21,959 bases of DNA, taken from GCA-016699895 sp964633435 (GTDB taxonomy: Bacteria > Patescibacteriota > Saccharimonadia > Saccharimonadales > Saccharimonadaceae). Shown one piece after another: positions 21,700-21,959 of the stretch. The stretch spans positions 1-21,959 of the forward strand of contig CAZWHA010000009.1 in assembly GCA_964633435.1 (NCBI GenBank), read 5' to 3'. Position 1 is the stretch's first letter, and every line of letters begins with the position of its first letter. Below the pieces are notes generated by a model. That model saw only the letters and a list, made by a program, of their open reading frames with translations. It ran no database searches and was not told the origin of the DNA. The position numbers were made by a program, and so were the translations under genes.

Positions 21700-21959
21700 T
21701 TATAATCCTGTGCGTGAAATGACGACTGTATCTACCGGCAGCGCAGGCGCATCAGCATAATTTTGATACACATACATATTTGCACCAACCACTTTGCCAT
21801 CGACATACGTTTTAACGGCTTTTTGACTAGAAATGTTGGCGTCGCTATTAGCTGCTAGCGTCCCATCGGTGCTAAGCTGACTATCATCAAGCTTGCTGTC
21901 AAGTGCTCCCTGCAACCCAGAAATACCAGCAATCGTGGTTGCTCCTGCCGCTCCAGTAG
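21700..21959 (-). CDS. C-terminus of tail-fibre-like protein (partial)
   Basis: The frame is open from the right edge to a stop at 21702-21700, giving 85 residues. A glycine/alanine/threonine stretch (TGAAGATTIAGISG) is followed by GALDSKLDDSQLSTDGTLAA and SSQKAVKTYVDGK. The 'DGTLAANSD...SSQKAVKTYVD' block is a recurrent element of phage tail fibres and related surface proteins, and the glycine-rich stretch is collagen-like. The start codon lies outside the window; a TTG-initiated 71-aa reading is not needed. It ends 3 bp before the GDPD gene and so begins the visible part of a minus-strand operon. Confidence 0.7.
   Translation of the reverse strand, partial: TGAAGATTIAGISGLQGALDSKLDDSQLSTDGTLAANSDANISSQKAVKTYVDGKVVGANMYVYQNYADAPALPVDTVVISRTGL

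Noticed and set aside
18203..21959. Complete prophage
   Set aside because: Only tail-fibre-like genes are visible; no capsid, portal, terminase, lysis or integrase gene is in the window, so a prophage cannot be claimed.
1..21959. CRISPR arrays, tRNA, rRNA and insertion sequences
   Set aside because: No regular direct repeats with spacers, no cloverleaf or rRNA stretch, and no transposase were recognised on either strand.

Overview
The window looks like chromosome from a small-genome bacterium of the candidate phyla radiation, most likely a Saccharibacteria (TM7)-type organism. This assignment is an inference. It rests on very tight packing (4-bp ATGA/GTGA overlaps, abutting genes, no rRNA, tRNA or IS), a transketolase split into two genes, a RelA/SpoT protein that ends soon after TGS, many apparently leaderless genes with extended -10 promoters, and tail-fibre-like proteins of a style I associate with this lineage and actinobacterial phages. 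TGA is used as an ordinary stop (rpiB-side genes, tktN, the phosphatase, the beta-helix gene), so this is code 11 and not the recoded Gracilibacteria/Absconditabacteria code. No phylogeny could be run.

Layout. (1) 1-233: start of a surface or tail-fibre-like gene leaving the left edge, preceded by a control region with a 14-base G tract between a perfect TTGACA and a TATCAT, plus a 14-bp inverted repeat. (2) 234-8275, all minus strand: uvrB, then a carbon block read rpe > tktN > histidine phosphatase > P-loop kinase > tktC > fba > pfkB-type kinase. Internal extended -10 promoters precede tktN and fba. (3) 8293-10981, minus strand: gap > rpiB, then Nudix > an unknown gene broken by a frameshift at a G7 tract. 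(4) 11072-14506: a short RelA/SpoT-type (p)ppGpp enzyme (plus strand), meeting tail to tail a minus-strand ppa > Nudix pair, then an acidic coiled-coil protein. (5) 14573-21959: an exported beta-propeller protein with a C-terminal binding-type domain, a calcineurin-type phosphoesterase, a small unknown plus-strand gene with a terminator, and a minus-strand run of tail-fibre-like genes (truncated at the right edge) > GDPD-domain protein > 61-aa protein > right-handed beta-helix protein.

How it may work together. The carbon block plus gap and rpiB covers the non-oxidative pentose phosphate reactions and the aldolase/GAPDH part of glycolysis. No transaldolase, oxidative-branch enzyme or classical phosphofructokinase is visible here. 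Because the histidine phosphatase sits between the transketolase halves, it may act as a sedoheptulose-1,7-bisphosphatase, giving a riboneogenesis-like route to ribose-5-phosphate. The RSH enzyme, pyrophosphatase and Nudix hydrolase could form an alarmone and nucleotide housekeeping group. The flanking surface genes may serve contact with a host cell or another bacterium, and the one at the left edge may be phase variable.

The main candidates for a second look are the G-tract promoter, the G7 frameshift, the recurrent extended -10 to ATG spacing of 6-8 nt (leaderless mRNAs), the phosphatase and kinase genes between the transketolase halves, and the signal-less tail-fibre-like cluster.
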